The position numbers and the translations under genes were made by a program. Below are positions 11,065 through 21,989 of a stretch of DNA of 64,000 nucleotides, in pieces. Location: the NCBI GenBank assembly GCA_017506865.1, contig JAFCMP010000027.1:401001-465000 (forward strand), given 5' to 3'. Below the pieces are notes generated by a model. It was not told the origin of the DNA and did not search any database. It was given only the letters and a program-made list of their open reading frames with translations. Source of the DNA: Tribonema minus (lineage: Eukaryota; Sar; Xanthophyceae; Tribonematales; Tribonemataceae). Within the stretch, counting starts at the first letter, position 1, and each line of letters begins with the position of its first letter.

Positions 11065-11644
11065 GCATCTTGGTACCTGTAGAGCTGCGTTGCATCGACG
11101 GCACCTAGGTTAGGTGCACATGAGAGCAAGCTGTGCTTTCAAGAGCACTATGTGCGATGTGTTCTTAAGAGCAACCGAAGATAGCCAAGAGTAAGTTGTG
11201 CTTCCAGAGCAAACCAAGAAAGTTTTGAACCCTCCTGCTGTCTACCATGACACCAAGAATGCGCCATATTTATCTATGTACTGCAGTCATGCACGGCCCG
11301 CATCTCACTGGCTCATCACGGTGCAGTGACTGAATGGATGTGGTGGTAGATGTCATCCAATAGTGTGCTTCCCACTTGACCTATCATGTACTGATGATTT
11401 TATATACCCTTGCTCTCTGGCCCCCTACACGCTCAGTCTGTATGGCATACTAGTAGTGGCCATATCCCCCATGCACTCAATGAAACTTAGGCACACCTTC
11501 ACTTTAGCACTGATTCTACTCTTCGCCCCTGCAGACGCTATGGACGATGTCGCTGGGCTCAGGCTTGTCACTCGCCAGGAGAGTCCCTATTTTCAAGGTA
11601 ACATTGGAAGAAAGGAGACTCTAAAAAGAGTATTCTAAGGTCAT

Positions 11645-11945
11645 GTTGAAACGTCGTTGTGCGCATTACGCAAGATGTGGACTTGAATTCCTGTGGCAAC
11701 ACCAAGCGTGTTGGCCGCCCGCCGCCTGCCATCAACTGCGGCGGTCTCTGCTGTGTCGCAATGCGCAAGCACGCCGTCACTGTTGAAGTTGAACTTGGCC
11801 GGTTCCTCGTGTGCGTGCAACTGACGATACCCTCATCGCGCGCATCAGTGGTGCTGAGCAGGCACCGAATGATGTGGCCAAGACACTCGCGAGCTCGTCT
11901 GTCCCCTGCTTCTCCTGCAGCAGCTACGGCGACATGGGGCTGTAA
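11645..11945 (+). pseudogene. protein-like block with frame change, unrecognised
   Basis: One frame reads VVRITQDVDLNSCGN, then KHAVTVEVELGRFLVCVQL. From about 11820 a different frame reads TDDTLIARISGAEQAPNDVAKTLASSSVPCFSCSSYGDMGL and stops at TAA. The sensible text on both sides of the shift suggests a broken exon. Function unknown. Confidence 0.3.
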
Positions 11946-11984
11946 ACAACATGCAGTATTGTGCTTGCAGACTGCCTGCCGTGG

Positions 11985-12280
11985 CGCTGCCGCCGTGCGC
12001 TGTTTGTGCGTGCGGCGCTGCCATCGCTGAGCTACGGCGCCGCTGCGGCACCGCCATTGCGCGCTGCGCATGCGCTGCTGCCCTTGCCGTGCTGCGGCAC
12101 CGCCGCGGCGCTGCCGCAGCACGCCGTGCAAGTGCCGCCGTAATTGCCCAGCTGCGGTGCCACCATGGCACTGCCGTTGCGCACCGCGCGTGCGCTGCTG
12201 CCCTTGCTCAGCTGCGGCGCCGCCGCGGCGCCCACTGCATCAGTGCCGCCGCCATTGCCAAGCTGCGTGCAGTTGCTGTT
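11985..12280. repeat. degenerate 60-63-bp minisatellite, block 1
   Basis: Successive GC-rich units containing CTGCTGCCCTTGC and AGCTGCGGC recur about every 60-63 bp, close to a 20-21-codon periodicity on either strand. A second block of the same type lies at 13030-13290. The open frames through it are a by-product of the repeat. Confidence 0.45.
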
Positions 12281-12288
12281 GCCCCCCG

Positions 12289-12312
12289 CCCCCCCCCCCC
12301 CCCCCCCCCCCC
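12289..12312 (+). repeat. 24-base poly(C) tract
   Basis: Uninterrupted C run followed by CTG repeats. Similar homopolymers recur before 3' splice sites in this window. Length is likely to be uncertain in an assembly. Confidence 0.7.
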
Positions 12313-12529
12313 GCTGCTGCTGCTGTACGACGGGAGTAAGGGTCACTGTGTCAGTGTAAATGCCTTCTGCGCGAGCTGGCGCGCAGACCTACTTCTAAAC
12401 GGTCGCGCACAAAGTCGCTCAATGGCTCCAGGTGACATGCGGCATAGCATGCGCGTCATGACGAGCAGTACGACGCTGGCGGCCACATTGCTTTGCAGCG
12501 TGCGCGTATTGTCTGGCGGCAGGTGCATG

Positions 12530-12777
12530 GGCTGCAGACCTTGCACCTGAGGTATTTAAAGCTTTGTACCAGCGCATCTTGCGCGCTGCTTACGTCGTCA
12601 CGCCGCTGCTCATAGTGCGGCGGCGGATGCTGGCTGATGCGGCTGACAAACATCGGGACCTTTTTCTGTGGACAGCACTGATGGTGTTCGAGGTTCTAGC
12701 CGCGTACCAGAACCCTGGCTGCTCACAGCGCAACTCCTTGCGTACGTTGCTGGACGTTGCTGCTGCGCATTGGTCAG
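12530..12777 (+). pseudogene. exon-like block, possibly part of the USP gene
   Basis: One open frame reads ADLAPEVFKALYQRILRAAY, then MLADAADKHRDLFLWTALMVFEVL and AAYQNPGCSQRNSLRTLLDV, and ends at a donor (tggtcag|gtactg). The helical, well-formed text is better than its surroundings. The large ubiquitin proteases have long helical regions outside the catalytic domain, and a USP domain lies 3 kb downstream on the same strand, so it may belong there; this is inference. Whether it is still functional is unclear. Confidence 0.4.
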
Positions 12778-13029
12778 GTACTGTCCTGAAAGCAGCAGCC
12801 GCGTGCTGCTGTGCTCCTGCCACAACCCAAATGCAGCTGCGCGTAGTGGCGCCGCCGAGCCGGTCCGCGCGCAGCGTGTGGACGCCGATGTCGTTGCCGG
12901 CGTCGAGCCGCAGATTGCAATAGTCTCAAAAGCAGAGCTGCTGAACAGAGGAAGGTTCTCCAGTATAGCCAGCATCACATATGCTGCCGCCAGCCCCCAC
13001 CGCAGCACCAAGCTGTTCAGCTGTTCGGC

Positions 13030-13290
13030 CTCCACATTGTGTGCAGCGTGTGTGCCGCCGCTGCGACGCTGCTGCCACGCCCCGCGCGTACGCCGCTGCC
13101 CTTGCCAAGGGGCAGCGCCGCCGCAGCACTGCTTCCACGCGCCACGCTTTCGCCGCTGCCCTCGCTAAGCGGCAACGCTGCTGCGGCGCTGCCACCGCAC
13201 GCCTCGTATGGCCTCGCCGAGCGGCGGCGCGCGGCAGCGCAGCTGCCGCCGTGCATCTCGCATACGCCACTGCCCATGCCGAGCTGCAAC
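13030..13290. repeat. degenerate 60-63-bp minisatellite, block 2
   Basis: Four or so units containing CGCCGCTGCCC and AGCGGCAACGC-type segments about 60 bp apart, related to the block at 11985-12280. On the minus strand the units read roughly LPLSEGSGESVARGSSAAAA, and on the plus strand Pro/Ala-rich text. Confidence 0.45.
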
Positions 13291-13310
13291 GTCGCCTCAG
13301 TGCTATCGTC

Positions 13311-14134
13311 CTATGCGCGCCTGCAACGTCCTTCGTTGCCACGCCCGCGGCCGCCGCCTTCGCGCGCATCGCCACCGCCGCTCGCGCCACCGCCATTGCT
13401 GCCGCCGCTGCCGCTGCTGCGGTCACCGCCGTCGCGGACGTGGAAACCGCTGCCACGGAACGGGGGCGGACGCCCGCCATATGACTGTTCCTTCATGGCT
13501 TGCCAGAGCGCGTCGCGCTCCGGGCCTGCAGAATGTCTGCGCCTGCCGCGGATCTGCTGTATGTGGGGTCACCAGCGCCAGAAGGCCGCGCTTTTCCCAT
13601 TGCCGCGGTGTGCCCCACGCTGTCGAGCAGAGAGTGCATTCCCTTTAGGGCAAACTGCGGCACTTGCGTAGGCGCTATTGCTGTTTGAAACACGGCGCCA
13701 GGCCGCGCTCTAGCCGCGTGATGGCGACTCACTCAAACAGGTCCGACCGGCACCTTCCGCCCCTTTTTGCGTGCCTGTGTCACCGCCTCTCAGTACAGCA
13801 TCTCCATGTCCTGTACATGCAGGCAGGCGCGCACTTGATAGGTGCCAATGTCCTCCTTTGGTTGCTGCTGGAACTCGACGAGCGCTTGCAGCGCAGTGTC
13901 GAAGCTGGTTGTGGGTGTAAAGTGGGTAGTGATCTTCATCTGATTTGCCGCCTCAGCGAAGTCCTGCGGCCATGTGTTGTTGTCGAATGTCGCGGCGCAT
14001 GACTGTGATGACATTCGCCGCTTTGCCCTCAACAACACATTCTTTGTGCCCTTGGCACCCCAGAGCTTAGGTGCTTGTGCGAGCCTATTCGTGTCTAGCA
14101 CGCAGTTCACTAAGTGACTTTGCGATGTAATCAA
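13311..14134 (-). pseudogene. gag-like retrotransposon remnant
   Basis: Minus frame 14134-13790 includes DNNTWPQDFAEAANQMKITT and ALQALVEFQQQPKEDIGTYQ, the layout of an LTR-retrotransposon Gag capsid region (W..F, AL..L...QQ..., Y..R...). Downstream on the same strand, in other frames, are QVPQFALKGMHSLLDSVG and DALWQAMKEQSYGGRPPPFR followed by an RGG-rich tail, as in a nucleocapsid. Frame breaks mean it is defunct. No pol region or LTRs were found next to it. Confidence 0.35.
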
Positions 14135-15623
14135 TAAGCAACCCTAACCCTAGGACATGCAGGACACGCGACGAGGTCCTCAACGCTTGCACTATGGATG
14201 AGCTGCACATCATGTTGGTGCATGGTTTTCAACCCTCACCCTTCAGCCTAATTTAACTCTAACTTTTACCCTAGCTCTGGGGTACATAGTGTCAGGCGTC
14301 GTGCAAAGTCTTAATGCCCGGTCGCTGCGCGCTCATGTGCCTCAAGCCATTGGTGTCCTAACTGTAACCCTAGTAGGTATGTATGCACCTGTGCCCTGCA
14401 GAACCGCCCATGGCGTCACGCGTGCTGCACCCTCTGTTGTTGACTCTAAGCGCCCACTGGCCATAGCAGCAGTGCCGCCGCCGGTGCTGCAACAGCCGCC
14501 GGAGCAGCAGCAGTAGCAGCAAGCAGCAGAGTCTCTTCACAAGCACTGTCGCTGCATCATTGCCGCTGCCCTGATGCACATCTCCGCCCCCCCTCCCCCT
14601 CCCCCCCCCTCCCCCTTGTCAGATGCAAGAGGCGCACATGAACGTGCGCAACTGCGCCAGCACGGCCATCAATGCCGCAGAGGATTTGAGCGCTGCCGCC
14701 GCCGTGCTGCCACCATTGCCGTCAGCAGCAGCAGTAACGCTCAGCTCCACTGCCAGCACCAGCGGTGCCGCCGCCGCCCTCAGCTCAAGCCACCGCAGCA
14801 GCGTGTCGCGGTGGCCGGGCTGTCATCGCGCGTGTTCATGGCCGCACTGCTGGTCTCCCTAGGGGGAGGAAAGGGGGAGGGGGGCGTTCCACCACCGCCT
14901 GCACCCGCCCGACCACAATCAGGTGCGACGACGCACTGCAGTCGACGTCGTGTGCGCACGCTCATGCTTCTGTCGTGGCTGCCGTAAAGTTAGGTTTAGC
15001 ACTAGAGTTAGGGTTAGAGTTGGTTAACGTGAGTGTATGCACTTGACTTGTGCCTCAGCGCACTTCAACTGGTGGTGTGCACCTGGTGATGTGGACCTGG
15101 TGCGCGCGCTGAGCGGCTTGCGCAGCTACATGTGCATGCTAGGATGCTTGAATGCACTTGAAGTTGGTTTCAACTATGCGTCATTGTGAGGTACCGAACA
15201 GAGCAAGTTGAGGCCAAGTCGTCAAAGAACACAATCCAACTGCTCATCACGCATACAAACCTTCAGCGAACACACTGCTTGTCTCTGCACTGCAGTTTCA
15301 CGTTTACGACGTCGTGGCGCACATTGGCAATTTAGGGTACTCAGGCTGTTAGGTTTAGCACCAGTAAGGGTGAGGGCTAGGGGCCCCGTCCCTCATATTT
15401 GCAAGCAATTGTAATCGACACACCATCTGTGCTATCGCTATTTCTTCAATTGCACATGCCTTGTAGGACTGTTATCTATGCTAGCCTGCCAGGTAATGAG
15501 TATACTGCTGCAGCTGTGAGCCTAGTGTTGCTGGTCGCTGCTGACCAGTGCTGCATACAGACTCTTTGCAGAAACTTCACACTCTTCAATGCCTGTTTTC
15601 CATTTGTCTCTGCGTTAATACAG
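14135..15623. other. no clear gene; telomere-like tracts and a C/T-rich run
   Basis: Contains CCCTAACCCTAGG (14143-14154), TTAGGTTTAG and TTAGGGTTAG tracts (about 14990-15018) and a C-rich run (14585-14612) followed by GC-rich frames (14620-14900) that may be decayed exon. Since the USP catalytic Cys box should lie upstream of 15624, an exon may be hidden here, but I could not find it. Confidence 0.3.
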
Positions 15624-15786
15624 TATCATCTCAAGGGTGTCGTCGCGCACATGGGCACCGCCAACGTGGCCTTTCCTACAGCTTCATCTGCGTCGCAAAC
15701 GGGTCGTGGCTCGAGTTCAATGATTGCGTGGTCACGCCGTTCAACGAGGTGCTCACCCAAGGAGTGCTTCGGCGGGCCCGATCCAG
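15624..15786 (+). pseudogene. ubiquitin-specific protease (peptidase C19) exon, inactivated
   Basis: Acceptor taatacag, then YHLKGVVAHMGTAN in one frame, YSFICVANGSWLEFND and VVTPFN in a second, and ECFGGPDP back in the first, ending at cag|gtgcgg. This is the USP signature (Y.L.GVVVHxGtAxxGHYYSFI ... G.W.EFND..V.PF ... ECFGG) of the large USP9X/USP24/USP34 type. Two compensating frameshifts lie near 15665 and 15765, and the catalytic His of the GHYYS motif is not visible (LSYSF stands there). Known USPs remove ubiquitin from proteins; this copy should not. Confidence 0.65.
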
Positions 15787-16474
15787 GTGCGGAAACATTG
15801 CTTTTTGATACGTTCAGATATACGCTTTGATATATTTCAAGATACATGGCTTCATAAGGGGAGGAAGTTCAGGGGCACCGCAGTTCACTCGTGAATTGGC
15901 TTGGAGCAGTCGTGTACCAGTCGTGTATTGCCCTGCAAGTTGCCATGCCTTTTGCAAGTTCTCAGATGCCTGATGCAGGTGTGCATCGGTATGTTTGAAG
16001 CTTCATATCCCAACACGCTGCACCTACAGCGTTTTTTCATGGCCGCCACTAGCACTTAACCTAACGCGTGCACAGCATGCACACGCCAGTGCTCGCGGTG
16101 CAGCACCTCCGCGCCCCCTCCTCCCCAGGTAAATGCCACCGCCGCGGCAGCGCACGACCACAATGTGGGGAACTAGTTGAGTTTACTGATGCGTTCCTGC
16201 TGTTGCATCTCCCCGTTCAATAGGGTTCGGGTTTAGAGTTAGGGTTAGCGTATTTTTGGCAACGCCATTTCTGCGGCAGCAAACGAGCACAACACAGGGC
16301 ACCAGTACAGTCCAGCGATTCCGTTGCGCTACCAGCTCCCCTCTCTTCCCCCGGAGGCGAATTTGCCATCCCCGGCACTGCCACCCCTGCGGCAGCGCAC
16401 ACGCACAACAGCATGGCGGTTGCCCAATCACGCACATGTCCGTCCCGCTGCCTCATGCACCCCCGTGCGCGCAG
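15787..16474. other. probable intron between USP exons
   Basis: No protein-like frame. Contains a TTAGGGTTAG-type tract (about 16216-16250). It separates the ECFGG exon from the exon with the YMLFYER motif. Confidence 0.4.
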
Positions 16475-16686
16475 GCGCCACCCTGTCGGCGACGCCCCCC
16501 CGCGCCTCCGCACCAACAGCGTGTACATGCTCTTCTACGAGCGAATGGCAGCGGCAGCGGCGGCGGCGGCGGCAGCGGCGGCGGCCGCATGTCGCGCTGC
16601 GCGGCCTCAACCCCGCCCCCTGGAGCGTCGCGCCAAAGCGGCCGTCGTAGCTGCGCGGCTCCGTGGCAGTGCCCAGCGGCGCTGAT
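16475..16686 (+). pseudogene. USP exon with catalytic-domain C-terminus
   Basis: After the acceptor gcgcgcag the frame reads TNSVYMLFYERM, the well-known end of the USP catalytic domain (NAYMLFYER), then a 13-residue Ala run and an Arg/Ala-rich tail to a TGA. Same strand and order as the exon at 15624, so they belong to one gene. Because the upstream exon is broken I class it as part of a pseudogene, although this piece itself is open. Confidence 0.6.
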
Positions 16687-16725
16687 GGTGATGGCAGCGG
16701 TGGCGGCGAGCTGACGGCGGAGGTT

Positions 16726-16732
<7 letters not shown>

Positions 16733-16754
<22 letters not shown>
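16733..16754 (+). repeat. (AGC)n microsatellite
   Basis: Short run of CAG/AGC triplets. A similar run lies at 17009-17034. Confidence 0.7.
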
Positions 16755-16758
<4 letters not shown>

Positions 16759-16832
16759 CTGTACGCCCTGGATGCAGAACCATAGGACGGAGGGTGCGTG
16801 CACTGTAGCCGCGCTCAGCGCCGCCTGCCGGC

Positions 16833-16928
16833 AGGCACACATTAGTAGCTTGCCACACGGTTCTGTTGTACTCTATGTCGAGGCACACATTAGTAGCTTG
16901 CCATACGGCTCTGTTGCGCTCCATGCGG
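16833..16928 (+). repeat. 48-bp tandem duplication
   Basis: Two units, each starting AGGCACACATTAGTAGCTTG, at 16833 and 16881 with a handful of differences. They lie between GC-rich exon-like blocks. Confidence 0.7.
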
Positions 16929-18689
16929 GTGCAACTCCTTGTGGCAGATCATGAGCGCGCAGGCGAGCCACCGCGCTATGCGTATTGCCATGGTGTCAGT
17001 GCTCAGCCGCAGCAGCAGCAGCAGCAGCAGCAGCAGGCCCCGCACGCCGCATCTAGGCGAGCTATATGTCATCGCTGCAACGAAAGACTGCTTTGAACTA
17101 CCATGATGCAATGCGCGCTGCCCTGTATGGTGTTACAGTAGACGGTGGCCTTGGCGAGCTGCAGCACTCGCTGCCGTCAGGAGAACCTGCAGCTAGAGGA
17201 GCCCCGCGCAACGCCCTCTTTCTGTCAGCACTTGCTGAGCTGCTGTGATTCGGCGCGCTCATGGCTGCAGCGGCACATCACTGCCGCAGCGCTGCAACCA
17301 CCTTGAAGACTTGCACAACACAGCAGCCGCGCACACACTGCGGCCTGGCACCTCCTGAAGTATAACAGGGCAGCCACCGGCACGCGGCCCGATGACGCTG
17401 CCTCTTGATCAAGGCCCCATCCGCAGCAGTGACGTCACTGCCACGCTGCTGCCGCCACCGCCTCCGCACAGGTAGTGGAAGAGAGCGTGCAGCGCAACAC
17501 GGCGGCCACCAGCGCGCTGCGCGAGACAGCACTCGGCGCTGCTGAACCGCTGCCTCGTGCCCCGCAGTGCGGGCGCAGCAATTCCTTCTTTGAGGGCGGC
17601 GCCGGCGGCGCTGGCGCCAGCGCCTCCGCTGCCAGTGGCGCCGCAGCACTGTTACAGTTCGCATCTGGCGCTGCTCACCCGGCGCCGCTGGCCACGGCGC
17701 TGCCGCAGTCCACACCTGGCGCCGCTCACAGGTGAGCTTGTTGGAAATCAGCCAAGGCTCCAGCTGGGGAGGGGGGGAGGGAAGGGTGCACGTGGTCTAT
17801 GACATGTACCCGTCTATCTGCTGCAGCACTTGTTGCGTACTGCTCACACGCTGCTCACAGCCTTGAAGCAGTGCTCGTCGGTCTAATATGGAGTGTCGGG
17901 GAGCGATGCCGCTTTGGGCCGCGTTATTCCTTAGCCTCCGCAAGTCAGTACACCGCGCCGCCTGCCGCGCATGGTTAATGTTACCTGCAGCGAATTGCAG
18001 TGCACCAGCAGCGTGGAGCGGGCGGCCAAGGGCGCTGTGCTCAGCATGCCAATCTACAAAGAAGACCCACTTTTTGCGTCACTTTGACGCGAATTGCTAT
18101 ACACTTGCCACAGCGGCATTTGGTGCCTTTGGTGTGATTGGCGATGAAGCCGGTGCCCTCATTACTGCCATGGCTGAGGAGTATGCAGCGCGCGCATGCT
18201 GCAATGTCGCACACTCTTTCCACTAACACACCCCTCGCGCGGCCTTGTATGCGCGCCGCCGCGTACCTCTGCCCGCAGCAGCAGCAGCAGCTGCTGCGGT
18301 GCGGCGGCGGCGGCGCTGCGCACTCGATGCAGCGGCGCAGGCGCTGCGGTACTGCAGCGAGATTGAGTGGCCTGAGGAGGTTGGCCACGAGCATCAATAG
18401 ATATAGTTATCCTGAATGTTTGCATGGCGTGCCGTAGGGCGCAGTGGCACGCCCCTCACGCGGCGGCCGCGCACATGCGCCCCCACCACTCTGCATGGCA
18501 GCAGCGGCGTCGACAGCGGCAGTGCCGCCCCAAGACACTGCGGCACAACGAGTCATGGCGCCCCAAATAGTCAAGGGGCCTTTAGGAAGGGCACCTTCGC
18601 AATGACTATGCATGGCAGTATACTGCATTTTGTCGTCGAGTGCCATGCCGCGCACTTGACCGGCTCACACACGCTCCGCCATGTCTCTC
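16929..18689. other. no recognised gene; GC-rich blocks with broken frames
   Basis: Stretches at about 17140-17250, 17470-17735 and 17890-18420 have exon-like GC and Ala-rich text, but no frame carries recognisable motifs and stops are frequent. They may be further decayed exons of the USP gene. A CAG run lies at 17009-17034. Confidence 0.25.

Positions 18690-18763
<74 letters not shown>
18690..18763 (+). repeat. (CAG)24 microsatellite
   Basis: About 24 uninterrupted CAG units. They encode poly-Ala, poly-Gln or poly-Ser depending on frame. They begin directly after ctctcg, so the first CAG could act as a 3' splice site. Confidence 0.8.
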
Positions 18764-18765
<2 letters not shown>

Positions 18766-19889
18766 CGACGGCAGCAGCGCCGCACCGCTCAATGCGGGCG
18801 CGCAGGCGCTGCGGCGCAGCGAGAAAGCCTGAGGGAGGCCGGAGGAAGGGGGCCCGCGCCCTGCGGCGTATGCCTGCTGGCAAGCGCTGCAACAGCCTGT
18901 GCGCACCGTCGGATTGGGCACTGCTGGCAGCGCGCCTGAGGTCCACGTTGTCATTTCTGGAGGTGCGCAATACGCTGAGAGAGGCACTTGAGTTAAAAAG
19001 TACTTCTATAATGACCGTAATTGAGAGCGGACATGACCCAAATGCGCAACCTCGACTTTGAAGCTGCTGCTTTCAGCCGAACTATTGCTTTCAGCTGACA
19101 CTTGAACATGGGAGGCCACGCAATCTCCCTTCAAGACCTGGAGGTGTGCGACCTGTGGTGTAGCCCTAACCCGAGGTTAACCCTTACCCTTTCCCTTACC
19201 CTCACTCTTACCCTGTCCTCATAGTCTCCGGCGAGCAGTTCTTCTTACAGCACGGGCGAGTAACTCCGTACCTCATCCATCTCAACCCATTCTTAACGGA
19301 CCTCATGAATTTCTTCATCACAGTTCAGAATCTGTCAGGTCACGGTACTTTGAAGAAGATGGAGTGTCTTACACCGCTGTCCCAGCTACTCATCAAGTGT
19401 CCACAAGGCTCAGCGCCTGACCTGATCAAGCTTAGGTGGTGCACATCGCACCTCTGAGCTGCTATGAAGTCATGGCCTCCATGGGGCAGCCTCAGCAACC
19501 ATCTTGGCATCACGATAGCATAGATGTGCATTCGTTGGTGACGTGGTCAGTGCGCACGATGACCTGGAATCCACGTTGTGGCTGAGCACTGAGGCACTGC
19601 AGATGATGTACATCGTTCGGCGGCATGGTGCTACACTGTTGAGCAGTATACACGGACGCCTGTCACTCTGCGGAGCGCTGCTGCACCAGATTACTCCACC
19701 ACATGGCACGCTCACCGCATGCAGTTGCTGCACCAGAAAGCGCGCCTCAAGCGCAGCCCACGCAACGTCACTGCTGTGCTCAGGGGTCATTGCCTGATGA
19801 TTGGTGACCGCCTGTGACACTCTGCGGAGCGCTGCTACACCAACCGCTTGAGCCTCGCGCTGCGTGCGCGCGCCGCACTGCAGGCACCC
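18764..19889. other. no recognised gene
   Basis: GC-rich start (to about 18960), then intron-like sequence with a CCCTAA/CCCTTACC tract at about 19162-19217. A 25-bp segment with CACTCTGCGGAGCGCTGCT occurs twice (19664 and 19818). Confidence 0.25.
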
Positions 19890-20040
19890 CATGTTGTGCG
19901 GCGCAGCCAGGAGCTGCTTTGAGACTGGACCTACGCGTTCAGCTGCCCGGCGCGCAACGACGTGGTGAAGATGCAGGGAGAGGTCTACTCCAAGCAGTAC
20001 GGCATTGCGCTCAACAAGTTCACTGGGCAGGCACATATGC
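19890..20040 (+). pseudogene. exon-like fragment, unrecognised
   Basis: Frame reads LVRRSQELL, TGA, DWTYAFSCPARNDVVKMQGE, then VYSKQYGIALNKFTGQ. The text is protein-like but interrupted by a TGA near 19920. No family recognised. Confidence 0.3.
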
Positions 20041-20542
20041 TGTGGACTGAACTGGGTAGTATGATCTGCTCTCGTTTTGTTCAATGCTACTCTGAATTGA
20101 GCGGATGTACACATCAAGAGGCGGCCTTGCGTAGTGAGTACCGTGTGGTGAGTAGCAGCGTGTACATGCACTGGTGAGGCCCCGCACGTACCCAGGTATG
20201 TATGCGGTGGACTGAGCTGGGTATATTATTCTAAGTTTTCTTCCGCTCAACCCGTCCAGATGGTGACTCTACATTGGAGGCTCGCAGAGTGAGCAAGTGA
20301 GTTGCAGTGCAAGTGCACTGTTCAAGAGGCCGCTTCTGTTCACTGACTCAGGAGACGCTACACAGTAGCTCAGGAGGCGCTACCGCACGCGCTTCTGCTT
20401 GTGCGCACCGCCGCCAGTGCAACGTCATATTGCACAGAGGCATTCATGTACCTGGAACCCCCCTGACCTAAATCGTCAAACATGCAACATCAAGCGGCAA
20501 GCGGCTTCATCACATCTTGCGCCAAATGCGAACCTCGGGATG

Positions 20543-20780
20543 CCCCCCCCCCCCCCCCCCCCCCTCCCCCTCCCCACCAGTTCCAGGTGAATCTGCCGCT
20601 AGACCTGGGCGAGGAGCGCGCCATTACCAACTGTTGGTTCGTGATCCAGGAGGGCCCTGGAGGGGGACGCGAGCAAGCGGCGCGGCGCGGGGGGGGGGGG
20701 GGGGGGCAGGCCCTGTGGCGCTCATTCCGCTGCCACTTTAGTCAAGATTTACATTGGCTTTGGAGAGGTGAGCGTGCATG
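20543..20780 (+). pseudogene. exon-like fragment after a poly(C) 3' splice site
   Basis: A 22-base C run (20543-20564) and ccaccag precede an open frame: FQVNLPLDLGEERAITNCWF, then VIQEGPGGGREQAA. It is interrupted by an 18-base G run (20689-20706), after which ALWRSFRCHFSQDLHWLW follows before GTGAGC. The acceptor is convincing. The G run may be an expansion or an assembly artefact. No family assigned. Confidence 0.35.
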
Positions 20781-21989
20781 GCAAGTGCGGTCAGTTGCAA
20801 AGTGGCGAGTGATGTGTTCATGGTTGTAAGCAGCTGTATGTATATCTGATGTCAATCATTGCCGAAAAGGCTGGACTGCGAGCCGTGAACGCGCGGCGGC
20901 GCAGTCATTCTGCTTGCTGTAGTGAGGGCGCTGGCCTGGCAAAAAAGGTGATGCGGCTACGGCAAGCGGTGCTAGGATTGACGTCATGCACGGACAGGGG
21001 GGGCTTCAGGGTATGGCCAGAAGAATGGGGCCAGCGTGTGCAACTGCAAGCTGTGACGCTCCAGAGCTGTTGATTTGCAGGACGGTTACGATGCATGATA
21101 TTTCATGCCAAATGAAAGTCGGAATAGAATTTGCACTTCAAATCACCAGACGCAGAGTGCTGAACAACGCCGTTAGCAACGTTGTGCGTCAAGCATGAAT
21201 TGTGTCCCTTTTGCAGCACATGATGCCTCTTTGACCACCTACCTACATGGCGTCTAATGCGGCGTGAGGCTGGCGCCTTTTCTTTCAAATACTGTTTACC
21301 TCTCGATACTGCAACAATGTGTGCATGGAGCTCATGTAGATCATGGCGCTGCGAACTCCGAAGGTGGGAGGTGTAGGCGAAGGTGGTGGATCTGAGTAGG
21401 CTCAACAGTGATCTCAAGAGCCGCAGCAGCACCATTTTCCACATGGAACAGGCAAGACTGCGCAATGCTCAGAAGCCCAAGTGCCATATGTGCTGCTGTG
21501 CCAGGCATGCCAAATTATTGCCTGAACCACTGTTCCAGTCTGGAAAGCTGCCAGCAAAGGTTAACAGCTGGTAGCATGCTTGCTCAACTGCTTCCATATC
21601 TTGCGCCCATCATGCCCCTGTTGTCGTGTATCAGAGCACAAGTTGCACTTGTTTTTGTGGGCAAGTGGCAAGCGGCAAATTGTGCCGTGCCGCAGCGGCA
21701 CGGGCAAGTGGGCGCAGCCGTGGCAGCAGCGCTAACTGCTGCAGGCGGCGTCTGCTTCAAATGCATGCTCTCATCGCGTACACGTATGCGCAGATTACCG
21801 CTGCCTTACATCACGCATCCGACAACAAACAGAGCTCAGCAAGTACTTTTAGTAGACGCGCAGCAGGCGACTGCAACGCTATGCAAACGCGGGTGCAGTC
21901 CGGGCTGCTGTACATCACGCAGCAAACACCCGACATAGCTCAGTGACACACACATGTGACCTGATGATGATTGTAACAATGGCTGCTGC
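20781..21989. other. no supported gene
   Basis: Intron-like sequence with short frames on both strands, none with motifs. Confidence 0.25.

Noticed and set aside
12289-12312. Gap filler or vector tail
   Set aside because: Several C and G runs of varied length occur, often next to probable splice sites, so they look genomic, though exact lengths are unreliable.
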